Source of the DNA: Lutraria lutraria
Taxonomy: Eukaryota; Mollusca; Bivalvia; Venerida; Mactridae
Assembly: GCA_964023205.1 (NCBI GenBank)
Contig: OZ026833.1
Coordinates: 30,716,830 to 30,780,829 of the forward strand
Reading direction: 5' to 3'
Length of the DNA stretch: 64,000 bases
Positions within the stretch are counted from its first letter, which is position 1; every line of letters starts with the position of its first letter. A program made the position numbers and the translations under genes. The notes below the pieces were generated by a model. It was not told where the DNA came from. It worked only from the letters and a program-made list of their open reading frames with translations, and did not search any database. Positions 36,241 through 48,672 of the stretch are shown here, piece by piece.

Positions 36241-36859
36241 CGTGTTTGTATATGAATTAATTTCAATCAAGTCTTTTAAATCTTAAAAAAGAGGGCAACA
36301 TAGCCCTGGGAAATTGCCACTGGGAGTCTGGGATGCTCAAAAGACTCACCTTGCTTGTATTATTTCATTTTTAATGCAAGTGTAGAAACTTCCCTTTGAT
36401 GCAATGTGGGTTAAAAGACGGAATCAAGAACCTAGGTTCCAGTCTAGCATGTTTGTATCCGATGATCGTTTATGAAAATGTGACATCGACAGGCCTTCTA
36501 CTAGTAGTTAATCGATGTTTTCCAATTATCGGTACATCACCAGCGAACTACTTCCAATCTTCTTTACATACTGCTAACATTAAGATTGTCAGATTTTACT
36601 CCCCTAATTAACAGGATATCTGAAGACTTAAACACGTGTCGTGTTGATAAACACACTACTAGAACTATGATATAGACCTATATGCAGTCAATTATCAACG
36701 TTTTTATATAACAACACAAATACTTGGACAAGATAGTAACTTGTAGAGTTTAACATTTTCCAAATGTATTAGTGATTGTAATTGGTCAATGAAAATTCAA
36801 ACGATTAATCAGAGGCAAAAGTCGGTTAAAACTAATTAAATAAAGAATTGCATGTACCA

Positions 36860-37305
36860 ACAAGATGTGTTTCAAAAAACACAATGCCCCCTCCGGATGC
36901 CCTTTAACTTGAAAATGTACAATATAAACAAAGGGCCATAACTCCGCCAAAAATCGAATCACAAAACCCGGAATATATGTGCGGGGGTTCTGGGTAACAA
37001 CAAGTCTGTGAAAGTTTCGTCAAAATTCCATGAAAAATGAAGGAGTATATAGTATCCTAAAAGAAATGTACGAATTTTTTGAAACACCATGACCCCGTGA
37101 CCTTTGACCAACTGACCTGAAAATGTCCAGGTCCTGTAGAGGTTGTCATGAGGAATCTACATTTGAAGTTTGATGAATATAGGTGCAAGCGTTTTGATTT
37201 AATAGGCAAGGTTAAAGTTTGGTACAAAAAGACAGACAAACAGACAGACAGACAAACAGAGATAACAAAAACAATATGACCCCGATCTATCGATATGGGG
37301 GCATA
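36860..37305 (+). repeat. dispersed repeat ending in GACAGACAGAC and TATCGATATGGGGGCATAA
   Basis: Typical pieces are GGGCCATAACTCCGCC, GACCTTTGACCAACTGACCT, a GACAGACAAACAGACAGACA tract at about 37229-37257 and CGATCTATCGATATGGGGGC at the end. I recognise this type from molluscan genomes; the class is uncertain. Confidence 0.65.
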
Positions 37306-38125
37306 AAAATGTTAGTATTGCATAAACTTTACTTCCCTTAAACCAAATGAATAACACAAAATCAATAAAAAATGTAATATTGAATGCAGTATCTTTATTT
37401 AGATGTCTATGTAAACATAACAATATAATATACTACATGTATAAAAACATACACTGAAGCAGAATTATGCGCTTGTCAATATTTCGCCCGCCTGGCCCAA
37501 GGGAATTTCTAAATCCCCACACTAAAGACAACCGTATGTGTCTAAATCCCGACCCCAGAGCCTACTTGGAAGATCAAATGCGACAGGGAAGTTAAACGCG
37601 GCCAAAGTATATTTCCCGGGTCCTGGAGTCATTAAGTTTATCAAATGTCGTAAATGGTCTTCTGTCTGAAGTCCCGTGTATGCCCCCCCCCCTGGCGGGC
37701 AACACCCCCCCCCCCCCCCCCCGTGGCAGTCAAAATATTGACAGGTGCATCATGCTGCATTAACAGATATAGCTTGAACAACATTTTCTATTGAACCAGT
37801 AGTCACTAGCTTATCAAATCAATCATTTATGACTTGAAGTAAAACCATTGTCAGCTAAGTGTGAGGTCTGTAATACACCAAGCTTCTATTGTATCTTTAT
37901 ACACAAAGGGGCAGATAATCAAGACTAGTACGTCAACTTAAATAAACTGGTTCCCGCTCCATGTTGCACTGCACCAAAGGCTTTGTACAGATAAGTCAAC
38001 GGGAACCAGTTTAACCCCTAGTATACAATCTTTTTCTGAAAAAAGGTCAGTTGTTCATTTCAAAATACATTTAAGTAAGCGGTGGGTATGTTATGTAAAT
38101 GATTTCTTGAAAAAAGCCTAAAAAA
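37306..38125. other. intergenic with poly-C and a hairpin
   Basis: Contains poly-C tracts at about 37683-37692 and 37706-37722. TAAACTGGTTCCCG (37943-37956) pairs exactly with CGGGAACCAGTTTA (38000-38013). No gene seen. Confidence 0.6.
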
Positions 38126-39460
38126 ATGAAAAAGCTTTTGCGTCATTTACATTTAAAGAGAAATGTGTTTCAATATCTTAACTTGGAGCTATGTAAAGGA
38201 AATGGATATTACCTTTTATGTAATACTGAAACCTGTGTCAATCTTAATGTATTGTTATCTCAATTGCTCAAAGTTAAGAGAGGCTGCAGACAAGGTGATC
38301 CGATATCACCATATATATTCATTTTATGTACTGAAATATTAGCTATAAAAATAAGACAATGCAAAGATACTACAGGTATAATAATAGCAGTGAAGAATAT
38401 AAAATATCTCAATTTGCAGATGATACATTGATCACTCTTGTTGGCCAGGTAAGAGAAGTTACTAAATACTGTTTTAGAGCCATAACATAAATTTTCAAAG
38501 AAATTTGGATTAAATTGTTTTTGGATAAAACCAAGGTCTTAAATATAGCACCATATCAATTATGACCGGATATAAACTTACATGGGGTGATATACACTTT
38601 AGATTGTTAGGGATTGATCTATGATGTTGATTTAGATAAAATGATATATTTAAAACTTATAGAAAAACTTAAGAAATCCAAGTAAAGAATTGCATTGCTC
38701 ACTGGAAGAAAGGAAAATTACCCCCCTATCGGAAAATTACTGTTGTAAAACTCATGTTACTTCCTTTGTTTATTCATTGCTTTACAACTTAACATACACC
38801 TAATACAATATTTTTGAAAATATTTAATGTATTTTATGAATTTGTATGGGAAGGCAAAGCAAAAAAAAAACACATACAAAAAACAGCTATTGTAAAAGCA
38901 TACAAAAAGGTGGACAAAAATGTTTGATATTAGCAGTCATATACGATAAAAATATGTCAATAATAACAGAAGAAAATGTTATACACTAATAAATACATTA
39001 TTCAATATTGACAAAATTTTTAATAAAGGAAAACAATTTTGTGTACTGATTATTAAATTAAGTTATATAAAAAATGCTTTCTTTGGATTGATCTTTTGAA
39101 GGCTTATTCTTTGTATATAGATAAACTTTGTATTTTAAATAATGTAGAACAAGTGCTAAACATGCCATTGGTTTAAAATCGCAACTTATTTACAGGAAGT
39201 AGATTTTTTTCATGCAAAGCTTATATGAGAACGGATTCAGATTTGTTGAGGATATTTTTAATCAATATGGAGAATTCGTAAACTTACAATACTCAGTATT
39301 AGTAACAAAACGGTGATGAACTTCTTACAATATTATAGTTTAAAATAAGCAATAAAAGGCACAAACAGAACCTTAACATCATACCCAACTTTCGCGGACA
39401 TGCTGATTTGGAAAATCGATAAAAAATTTACATTAAACAAAGAAGGGGATTTTCACTATA
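38126..39460 (+). pseudogene. decayed non-LTR retrotransposon (LINE) reverse transcriptase
   Basis: RGCRQGDPISPYIFILCTE near 38278-38335 is the reverse-transcriptase palm motif of L1/Tx1-like LINEs. ISQFADDTLITL, containing the catalytic Asp pair, follows at about 38405-38440 but in another frame. Further on, PPYRKITVVKLMLLP and FYEFVWEGK match the conserved C-terminal part of the same polyprotein in yet other frames. Frameshifts and stops throughout make this a dead copy. Neither the 5' end nor a poly(A)-type tail could be fixed, so the borders are approximate. Confidence 0.8.
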
Positions 39461-41082
39461 ATCGTCATAACTTTTATTCTATTTAAAATACGAAATTTGT
39501 ACTCATCACAAAAGTTTAATTAATCTTTTTTCTTTCTAATGGTGTATTTTTTATTATTTTAAATTAATGTTTTATTCGACCCTTTTGCGTTTGAAAAAGA
39601 CACCTATCGATTCCCTCTATATAGCGGGATAAATAAAACGTACTTCTTTGCAAAATAGTGCAAATTTTCATACAAGCACCAAATTTGGTATGATGATGCA
39701 TACATGTGTCGGGGTTTATTTAAGACCGTGTGCCAACGTGTACCTGGTCAGGAACGCTGTGGTCACGCTCGGATTCGAACCCACTGTCTCCAGGCTATAT
39801 GACGTGTATAATAGGAGTGAAAACACATTGTAATCCATAGTTTATGCTCATAATATCATTCTTACCGTAAAGAATTGGGTTTATAACCAAACTGAGGTAC
39901 ATGTATACTAAAATATTTTTTGACAGTTGTTAAGGCCAAGGGAATAATTATATAGGTTATTGGAGCGGCTCCCGACATATGTAATTTTGATGGTATCTTT
40001 AAACAACTTCAATGCTTATTGTAAGAAAATTAGGTTCAAAGTCTGCTTTAAAGTTTACAGTTCATCGAGCATATAAACATCCGTCTGTCATAGAAGTCAA
40101 AATGCGTCCGTCGGTGGTACGTGGCACTACTTTCATTTGATATAAGATGAACACACTTCGTTCAATTAATCAGTAGTATTGCAAGTTTAGGTTCGTACAT
40201 ACCTGCATTTTCAAAATGCCTTTTGCTGCTTTCAGTATTCTGTACATAGCAGACATGTTTATCTAGGAACCGTGCCTCAGAATTTGATGCTTGATTTCAT
40301 TTTAGTCTATTAGCGGGTTTCAGGATACGGAATATCTAACGAACATAGGACAATATAAAAAATCTGAGAAACGGTTCCCTGTATTATTCATTTATAGTAA
40401 TTTATTTTAAGGCTAATTGTTGTAATATAGTTCTAAATACTGATTAGTTTGTATCGTTGATATTAACGTTTGATATTGGTTTATAGAAGGCTAACCAAAT
40501 ATGCTATTTGTTTCAAATCACTGGCAATAGACTTTATACACTGGATTTATTTAAGTATACTTATGGTTTAGTTTTTAAATTTGTAAATTGACGAACTTGA
40601 TGTGACCAGTCATCGAATACCGATACATTAATGAGTGAGCCAAAAACATTCAAGTCCTTATTGGCCAAACTCAGTGCCGATTATGATGTCGCTGTTGAAA
40701 TGAAATAGTGTTAAAAGTCTTACATCTCTTAGCAACAGAGAAAGGCGTTCAATACAAAACGTAATGAGAAGTCGGTCGAATATTCGGCAGGCATTCGAGA
40801 AAAAACATTTGCTGAACTAGTTACATACATTATTCGAAAAACAAACTTTGTCGGACGAGTGCCATGGTTCAACTGTCTTAGCAGGCACCTGAGACTGAAA
40901 CAGTTGGATTCTGAATTAGAAACGCATTAACGTCTTATTGACTTTGAAGAAATATACAGACCATGCATTGTTTGCTGCATGTGCAAAGGATCCATAAAAA
41001 CAAATTCGGTGGTAATTTCGTACCAGAAGTCAGTTGATATCAGTACCCAAGCAATCTCTTGAATTAGTGAGTAAGGTACAAT
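39461..41082. other. intergenic, tRNA-like fragment, degraded DNA
   Basis: On the minus strand GGGTTCGAATCCGAGC (about 39766-39781) is a B box in a tRNA-derived context, probably a SINE relic. Upstream of 41083 a short frame from 40631 (MSEPKTFKSLLAKLSADYDV) ends in a stop; it could be an N-terminal remnant of the next pseudogene but I cannot show it. Confidence 0.4.
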
Positions 41083-42640
41083 ATGGGTCAAACAACGTTG
41101 CCGGTGAAAAACAACCACGTTGACTTGTACATTGGTGATAAACCCGCAGCAATCGGTGTACCATCTATACCCGAACAATACGCAAATGTAATTCTAGCAT
41201 ACTTTTCACAAACTAATCAACCATCTTCATTGTCTGATAATTTTCTTGACTTGGAGACCAGCATTATCAAACAAAATATGAACTTTAAATATCAATGCCT
41301 TCAAAAGGGTTTGATTGCATATCTTGCATGGGCGACTTTCCATACCAATGAAAAGTGGGCGTCCTCGTTTCAACTATCGCTGAATGCTGTCTTACCCATC
41401 TTACATGAGCAAGCCCATTCCGTTGTCATCATAAAACATCCATTTATAAGGTCCGAGAAGTCACCAATTTCCTCAATCCATGTCAAGTTGTTCAGTTGCA
41501 ATGACAAAATTTCGTTGTTTATGTTTGGTGGTTTGCACGTTGAAATGATGTCTCTGAAAGTTGTTGGTATTATTTTGAAAGACAGTGGGTGAATATCAAC
41601 ACTTACAGTGTCCAATATCGCTACCATGGATGTTGCTTAATCATCATTTTTGGCATACAATGTTTCTAGAACACGACTTGCCCAACAGAGCACAGCGTGT
41701 GCTCTATATTAATTAAAATTGGGTGAATATATATACGGGATAAATCTGAAACCGTTCTGAATTTCAATGTCTCCTGATTGAAGACTGGTCTGACATACCA
41801 GAAAAGATAAGTTTTAAGATTTATTTTTGGAACCAGGTTCTTGCACTCCAGGTAATAACACTTATATATTTGTCCAGCCATATAGACAAGCAAATTTTGT
41901 ATTATATATATACCGTAAAGTACTTGTTCCCTTTATTTTTGCATTAGACCATATAAATTATGTTAGTTCGGGTCATATGATATGGGGTAAATAAATGTAT
42001 TAATAATTTTGGTGCTGCGAAAACGTTTGATGGCTACATTACTGTTGTTTTTGTGCTATTCCTAGTTGCTGCATTCTAAGACACCCTCGGATAGAATGTG
42101 TTTGATCTTTATCTTCCTAATTTTAAAGCAATGACAAGAACGGCTCGTTGATCAGATATTAGACAGTTGTTAGTAATGGATTCGAACAAATTTTCAAGCA
42201 ACTGATATACCTTTTAAAAGGTGGATGAGTTTGGTTACTGACTAAAGCACCCGATACTATATTTGAGACGAAAAACCAAAGTGAGATAAGCAGTACTGAG
42301 CACTACATAACTATATTGACCCAATACACTCATGAAGAAGCCGACACTAGGATATTTTGCGTGTGAAACACGCTGTCGATAACGGCTTGAAAAAGCATGT
42401 GGTGAGGGGTTCTGACACAGACATTATACTTCTTTCAGTGTCTATTTTCAAAGACATCAATACTGACACTATTTGGGTGGAGTTTGGTATTTAAAGCAAA
42501 ATACTTCAGTTGGTTTCCAGTGCATGAAACTGTCGAAACAATTGGGCAAAAGTTTATGTTAAGTTCTCCCATTTTTCAACGCATTTACCGGTTGTGACAC
42601 CGCGTTTCTGCCCTCAATGAAAAGGACAAAAGACTTGGAA
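41083..42640 (+). pseudogene. broken copy of an uncharacterised FGGLHVEM/HEEADTR family
   Basis: An open frame of 169 codons (41083-41592) contains AHSVVIIKH and FMFGGLHVEMMSLKVVG. After about 700 bp, EEADTRIF (about 42330), GSDTDIILLSVSIFKD (about 42412) and FNAFTGCDT (about 42577) follow in order but in different frames with stops between. I recognise this motif series from a large family of uncharacterised proteins repeated in cnidarian, sponge and mollusc genomes, which makes a transposon-linked origin likely (from memory, not searched). The spacing is near what the family shows, so this is one decayed copy and not separate genes. No function is assigned. Confidence 0.6.
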
Positions 42641-43530
42641 TGTAATGTCTATTTAGGTAAGCAGTCCTGGGCCCCCTCCCAATAAATCCGGATGACTTCT
42701 ATCCGGGAACAATTAACGATTAACTAATGTATGCCTAAAACTGCACTAAGGCAAGTAAGTCACGTTCTATATACAACTTCTATTAGAGGGGGGGGGGGCG
42801 GGGGGGGGGGGTATTTCACAAACTTCGTTTGAATTTACTTATATACATGTATAAACATACTGAACATGTTATGATAATGTGCTAAGTTAGTATAATTCAT
42901 TGGTATTGAGAGTTTTGATAAAAAGTTCTTTGACTGGGAAAATATTTGGCGGCCATTTTGAAAATTTTGCGGCCATCTTGAATCGAGGCACTTGAACTTT
43001 GGCACACACACTAAATCGTTTCTACATATCATTCTCAACATGTGTGGAAAATTTGGTGCTTGTATGACAATTTGCACTATTTTTTCGTTATTTACCCCGC
43101 TAATATTCAATGTAAAAAGCGTAAAATTGGTAGATTTTTCAATGTTTTCAGCATCATAACTTTTTGGGGGAAATGTGATCAAATTTGTACTCATTGCATT
43201 CGTTTTGAAAATTTAATTTCTTTCAGCATGTAAAATATGAAAACAATCAAATAATATCTTCTTCGACCCTTTTGATGATTTTTTAAAACTACCCCTTAGA
43301 TTTTTGGCTTGGAGCTACGGCTCCAAGCCTATGTATTGTTTTCGGTTACGTTTGTTCCCTAGATGCTGGTAGATGCAATGCGAAAGCTGGGTACAAGTGC
43401 ACAAAAATGTTAAGAGTCCGGCGATTGGTTGAGAGCTATATGTTAACAGTACGGTGATTGGTTTACGCTTACTGTGTGAATCGGTATCACATGACTTGAG
43501 TGTACCAACTTCACTGTGCCAGTCTATTAT
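42641..43530. other. intergenic with poly-G tract and perfect hairpin
   Basis: A poly-G tract lies at about 42787-42812. GGCTTGGAGC (43306-43315) pairs perfectly with GCTCCAAGCC (43320-43329) around a TACG loop. No gene recognised. Confidence 0.6.
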
Positions 43531-43802
43531 GAAATCAGGGTGTTTCACTAAAGATCGGTTTGTTCTATTAACATTAATTACACGTTAAGGTACACATTTT
43601 AAAACTGTCTATTTTTTCTGTTACTATGTACAATATATTTAAATCAATTATTTTAATCATTACTGAAAGACATATTAGCGGAGGATTGTTCAAGAGAATT
43701 TAAGGAAGCCCCTTCTATAATGAAATCTGCGAAACGCTATTGCCGCCAATAATTTTTGTCACGTGATCTTGATGTACACATTTGCGATTTCATTGTAAAA
43801 TC
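43531..43802 (+). repeat. left direct repeat flanking the 4.6-kb element
   Basis: Shares with 48419-48672, in the same order, AAATC(A/G)GGGTGTTTCACT, TAGCGGAGGATT/AAGCGGAGGATT, CTATAAT followed by TGCGAAACGCT, and a closing AAAATCTAT. Intervening sequence has diverged. Confidence 0.65.
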
Positions 43803-45598
43803 TATGGAAGGGAATATCCGCCAGTACATGCATGCTGTTAAATGACAATTGCATCTTGTCTTGTTACATGCATATTGTTAAATGACAATTGCATCTTGCC
43901 TTGTTTCATTCGTTTTACACTAACTGCAACTGCCGCGTGCCTTTATGCTTCTTTCCATCAGTAAGTGGCACGTGGCTTGATTCTATCCTTACTCTATGTA
44001 TATAAATTACATATTCTTGCGTGTAAATGACAAATGCATCTATTCTATTCATTATTATTATACCGACACATGCATGTTAACATCAATGATTGCAAGTTCA
44101 GCAAGGCGAAACCAATTAGCACTAAGCAGTAGCTAGCATGAACTTAGACGAATGCATTTGTAATATTCAATTCATACAATGCTGGGAACCAGATTTTTTC
44201 GGTAGTTTCCGTAAAAAGGTCAACCACGCACGGTGCGTACACAAAAAACTACTCGACGAATTAGTGTAAGTTGAGCGAAACGGGACAGAAATTGTTACTG
44301 TAGAATTTGTAGCCATTCTTCATCGATGTCAATACATCGTTTCAAAAGCAGCAGATACTATATTGGTGGAGGTGAAGGTAAGTCCAGAGTAAGTTTTATC
44401 CTAAAATAACAGTTATTGTGTACATTATGTTTTAGTTATTGCTGTTGTGTGAGGAGAATTTTATTTCTATCAGGGATCTACCGGTATATAACAATGTTAT
44501 ATAGCATACCTGTTCATATACAGTTAAACCTGTGAACAAAGGCTATCCTTGGAAAATACATAATTGTTAATTACCAAGTGCATGGCTTTTATTTGGATGT
44601 CATTTTGTTTTAAGCAATCAATGTTCAATATGAAAGACCTACACTAAAAAGAACAGTTTTAAGTTTTTCATTTGCATCAACATTCATTTCTGTTATTCAT
44701 ATATCAGTACAGTTGGGTACAAGTGACTGTATAGTATATCCCATTCCCATCATGTTTCTGTATTGCTCCCTGTATTTAGATATTGTGTTTCATTTTGTAC
44801 CACACAAAAATGATCTAAATATCACTTATCACAAACAGTGCCATTACAGTATGGATAAACATAAATGTTGGTATTTGAATGTGTCTGTTTATTTTATTGC
44901 AGGTATAAAACATTACAGAAAAAAACAAGCTGGTGATAGTTGACAGATATGGAGGTATTTTGATGCATGGAGGATATGTTTGCTAGTGATCCAACATTTA
45001 TTTCTACCTCAGTTGTGTCTTCTATCACAACTTCACCAAGGGTATCCGCGCAATTGTTGATTCTTCTCAAATCAATGAGAAAGATGCGTTAAAGGATGAG
45101 CAGCCAGTATACTTTTTCCCCTGAGTTAAATGAAAGGACCACCCATATAGCTTTGATGATGACACCCCTAGATTGTTTGAGATATTTCAAGAAGAACATA
45201 GACATATGCACAATGTGAGGATAGCTTAGGACACAATTAAGGTGTGTGTCTACCTTGAAAACACTAGTCATCCTACTTGAATCAAAGGATAGATAAAATA
45301 CAACCATTATCATTTTTTTCATTTGTCTATTTATTATACTGTTTATTTATGTATTTCTGTAAACAATAAATTCAGTAACCAATTGAATCATGTCTCAGTT
45401 TTAACAATAAACATATTTCATTATTGTCAATTAGTACAACTAATTGAAATATAACTGACAACCATAATAATTGCACATGTCTTCCAATGCTTCACTGTTA
45501 AAAATGAGACTTAATGAAATTAAAATACTTCAAAAAATTGAAGTGAGGTGAATTAATTAGTCATTACAGGAACATGTATTTTGGACTACAGTCAAGAC

Positions 45599-45750
45599 TT
45601 TGAACTTAGGCCATCCTTGGGAAATAGAAAAGTTGGCCTATATTGACAGATGGCTCTTATTCAGGAGTTATTTTGTTCTAAATGATAAATGACGGTTTAG
45701 AAAGAATGACCTTTTATTCACAAGGTGACCTTTATTCGGAGGTTTGACAG
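45599..45750. mobile_element. 152-bp TA-flanked miniature element
   Basis: Left end CAGTCAAGACTTTGAAC, right end read inverted CTGTCAAACCTCCGAAT, both flanked by TA. A pogo/Tc1-like MITE nested in the 4.6-kb element; the end at about 44526 (CAGTTAAACCTGTGAAC) may be a solo end of a relative. Confidence 0.5.
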
Positions 45751-47100
45751 TATCTAGATATTTAACATTTGTACAATTGACAATATTGACTGAAAGTTTG
45801 CATTTATTATTAAGTAATAATTAACATGAAGAACCTAGAATATTGATCAATTCAAATACAAAAATATCTTTACAAAACAATTTAGAAATTACTTTGACAC
45901 TAATAGACTGATGCTTACAAATGATGAATAATCAATTCACATGTATTACTTATTATCATGGATTTGCATTTACATCAAATAAGTCAACTTCTTAGAAAAA
46001 ACATAAAATATAGCTTCAACTTTAAATTTGCTCAGTTCTAAAATTTCTTTCAATATTACACTAATATGCAATTTGTCTGTGAATATAGTGTGATTTATAA
46101 CTTCTGATATACATGAAAATTAAATATCTTCCTAGATGTAACTCTTTACTTTATTCTAAGGATCACAGATACAAAATTTATTTATTCATTTAAACATTAG
46201 CTATGTATAGCTGTTGACCAAAATGGAAATAAAGGTTTATTTTAACTTTTTTGTGTTATCCTTTATATAATATGTCTAACATGGCTATACACATGTTTCT
46301 TGTAATATATGTATATTTTCTTTAAATGTATGCCAGTTTATTAATACATTGTAATTTGTATATTGAAAAAAATCTAGTTAAATACTTTTTACATCATAAC
46401 GAGAGCTTAATAGTAGAGCTTAGTAGTATAAGATTTAATAATTTATGCAAATTATATTTTCAATTGCACACATATTTTATAAACAACAACAGATACTTGT
46501 AAGTCATTATGGCAATGTGCTGTCACAAACAACCTATAGATGGAATGCATGTGTATCTTTTCCTAAATATTCTATGAGTCACAAAATTCTGCAGGTCCTA
46601 TGATGTGAATAATATGAATATAACTTTTGCATATAAATATATATATACTTCCATCTTAATATTACATATACGGTATATATAATACCTATGTAATGTTTAT
46701 TATGTTTTATTACTAACTTCCACCTCTGTAGCAACAATTTTGTCAGGAAAGCCACTTTTTGAGAAAACCCATTTGCGATATCTTCGTGTACCAGTCTGGC
46801 CAACATATCATTGAGTATAAACTCATTAGCTCCACAACCAAAAACACACACTAGCTAAAAGTCTTCTGTCCAGGCTGATTGACTGTACATGTACCACTGT
46901 GAGTAGTCCAACCATTGCCAATATTGACTGAAAATTGAACACCATTGACATTAATTAGGTTTATTTTATAAATATCATCAAAAGAAGTATGTTAGGCTGT
47001 AGGTAATTGAAAAGTTAATCATTCCCATAATATTATCCTTGATACCAAACATATTTTCATATGCAATTATTTCTGTAATGGGGAGGAGGAAAATAATGTA

Positions 47101-47178
47101 GTACCCAATGCGGGACTCGAACACGCAACCTCCTACTTGCATGTCAGATGCTCTACTAACTCGGAGCTAATCAGGCTG
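47101..47178 (-). repeat. tRNA-derived fragment (SINE head), copy 1
   Basis: On the minus strand TTAGCTCCGAGTTAGTAGAG resembles an A box region with two extra bases. An anticodon-arm-like CTGACATGCAAG and a B box GTTCGAGTCC follow. The acceptor strands do not pair, so it is not a working tRNA gene. Confidence 0.6.
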
Positions 47179-47384
47179 TGAATATCTCAGCCAATTTATA
47201 AAATTTAATACAATATACCACACAGCTACATTCCTCCTTCCTTTTTATTCAAAGTAATTAATTGCGACAACTATAGGTTCTTTTGACTAACTCAGCTAGC
47301 CTTTGCTTCACCCTAGGTGCTAGTCTCATCCTAGTCACAGCATCAAATGTAATAGGAGGAAATTTAAATTAAAATTTAATGTTC

Positions 47385-47455
47385 CTGATGCGGGGCTCGA
47401 ACCCACGACCTCCTGCTTGCAAGTCAGATGCATTACCAATTAAACAATATACCAC
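47385..47455 (-). repeat. tRNA-derived fragment (SINE head), copy 2
   Basis: Minus strand ATTGGTAATGCATC, CTGACTTGCAAGCAGGAGG and B box GGTTCGAGCCCC. About 290 bp from copy 1, and both are followed by ACAATATACCACAC on the plus strand, so the pair arose from one repeat family or a local duplication. Confidence 0.6.
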
Positions 47456-48418
47456 ACCCCTACATTTCAAACAGTCAATAGACCGTTACATACAGGTTCA
47501 AAGATGCGAAACACAGTCTTCATGAATAAGAACCAGATCCTTTACTGCTGTCTATATAAATCAAATATTGCTTCTACAATTTACCCCCCCCCCCCCGTCT
47601 AAAAAAATCTAAAATAAGCCCCGAACCTGAATTTGCTCCAGACAAACCTGAGTTAATGAGAAGTAACACGGTAAATATAGGAGTAAATAATGTTTATGTA
47701 GATCTACTAAAATATTCACCTGAAACAGGTAGTTGTATTTAGACCTGTCTGAAACGATGTTCAGAAAAACATTGCCGTACTGCCTCGTCGTAGCACAGTT
47801 TCTTCAACATTCAACAAAATGTTATATTCTCGCCGATCTCGGTTGGTTTATTGGATGTAACAGAAACCATTTCTAACACACTGCCACTGACATTATCGTC
47901 GAGACCGACGAGACAGCTCGATATTCATTAAAAACAACATGTGTCATTGATATACACTTCCGTAAACATTGAAGTTTTTACTATCGCACCGTTAAACCAC
48001 GGAAAATTCCGAACTTGTAAATTTGATGTCCGGAGTTGTCTCCCGTGTATAGTAATTTGCGCAAGAAGCTAAAAGTTTTATTGGTTCCCAGTCATGTACT
48101 TCATGTACCATTGTAATGTCATGCTTCAACAAGAATAATGTTGAATCCAAAAAGCAGTAACAATAGCAGTTAGAAATAGTGTGAATAAACATTTCAAGAT
48201 AAAGAAGGCATAACGAAGTTGTAAATTGGATGCAAGAATGAACGATATATATGAAGGGAGTGTCCACTTAGCATCAAGTAATATGAAACATGAATAACGT
48301 AGCAAGCACTTGTAAGAAACCAAAATGCAGTTGTCAAGTAGAAGAACGCATATGCAAGTAAATAACATAACATTGTCATTTAACAGCATGAATGTACTGG
48401 CGGATATTCCCTTCCATA

Positions 48419-48672
48419 AAAATCGGGGTGTTTCACTATAAATCGGCATGTTCCATCAACCGTTAAGGCACGAAAAGATAAGATATATTAACGCAGTCTC
48501 AATTATTTTTACTTTACTAGCTCTTTGTTTAATTATCAACATAATTGCTGAAGGTAATAAGCGGAGGATTAATTAATTAATGAAATACACCCCTACTATA
48601 ATTTAACTTGCGAAACGCTTTCTCTGATGCAATTTAAAACTTGTGTACAGTACGATGAATTATAGGAAAATC
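48419..48672 (+). repeat. right direct repeat flanking the 4.6-kb element
   Basis: Counterpart of 43531-43802. It begins at the first base after the right inverted repeat and ends AAAATC followed by TAT. Confidence 0.65.

Larger units (their letters stand above)
43803..48418. mobile_element. 4.6-kb TIR element with AAAATC flanks
   Basis: The left end TATGGAAGGGAATATCCGCC recurs exactly inverted at the right end (48399-48418), and pairing continues to about 45-50 bases through CATGCTGTTAAATGACAAT. AAAATC lies directly outside both ends (43797-43802 and 48419-48424), a possible 6-bp target duplication. The left subterminal region repeats the TGTTAAATGACAATTGCATC block at about 43883. Inside are a 152-bp MITE and two tRNA-like fragments, but no recognisable transposase. 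Two short coding-looking stretches (44141-44270 plus; 46720-46851 minus) match nothing I know. Confidence 0.7.

Noticed and set aside
38126..38431. A functional 101-residue reverse-transcriptase gene
   Set aside because: The catalytic FADD motif is in a different frame downstream and stops follow; it is a fragment of a dead LINE.
41370..41627. 85-codon minus-strand gene
   Set aside because: It is the antisense shadow of the FGGLHVEM frame, which carries the recognisable motifs.
47101..47455. Functional tRNA-Ala genes
   Set aside because: Acceptor strands do not pair, the A box of copy 1 has extra bases and no T-run follows; they are tRNA-derived repeats.
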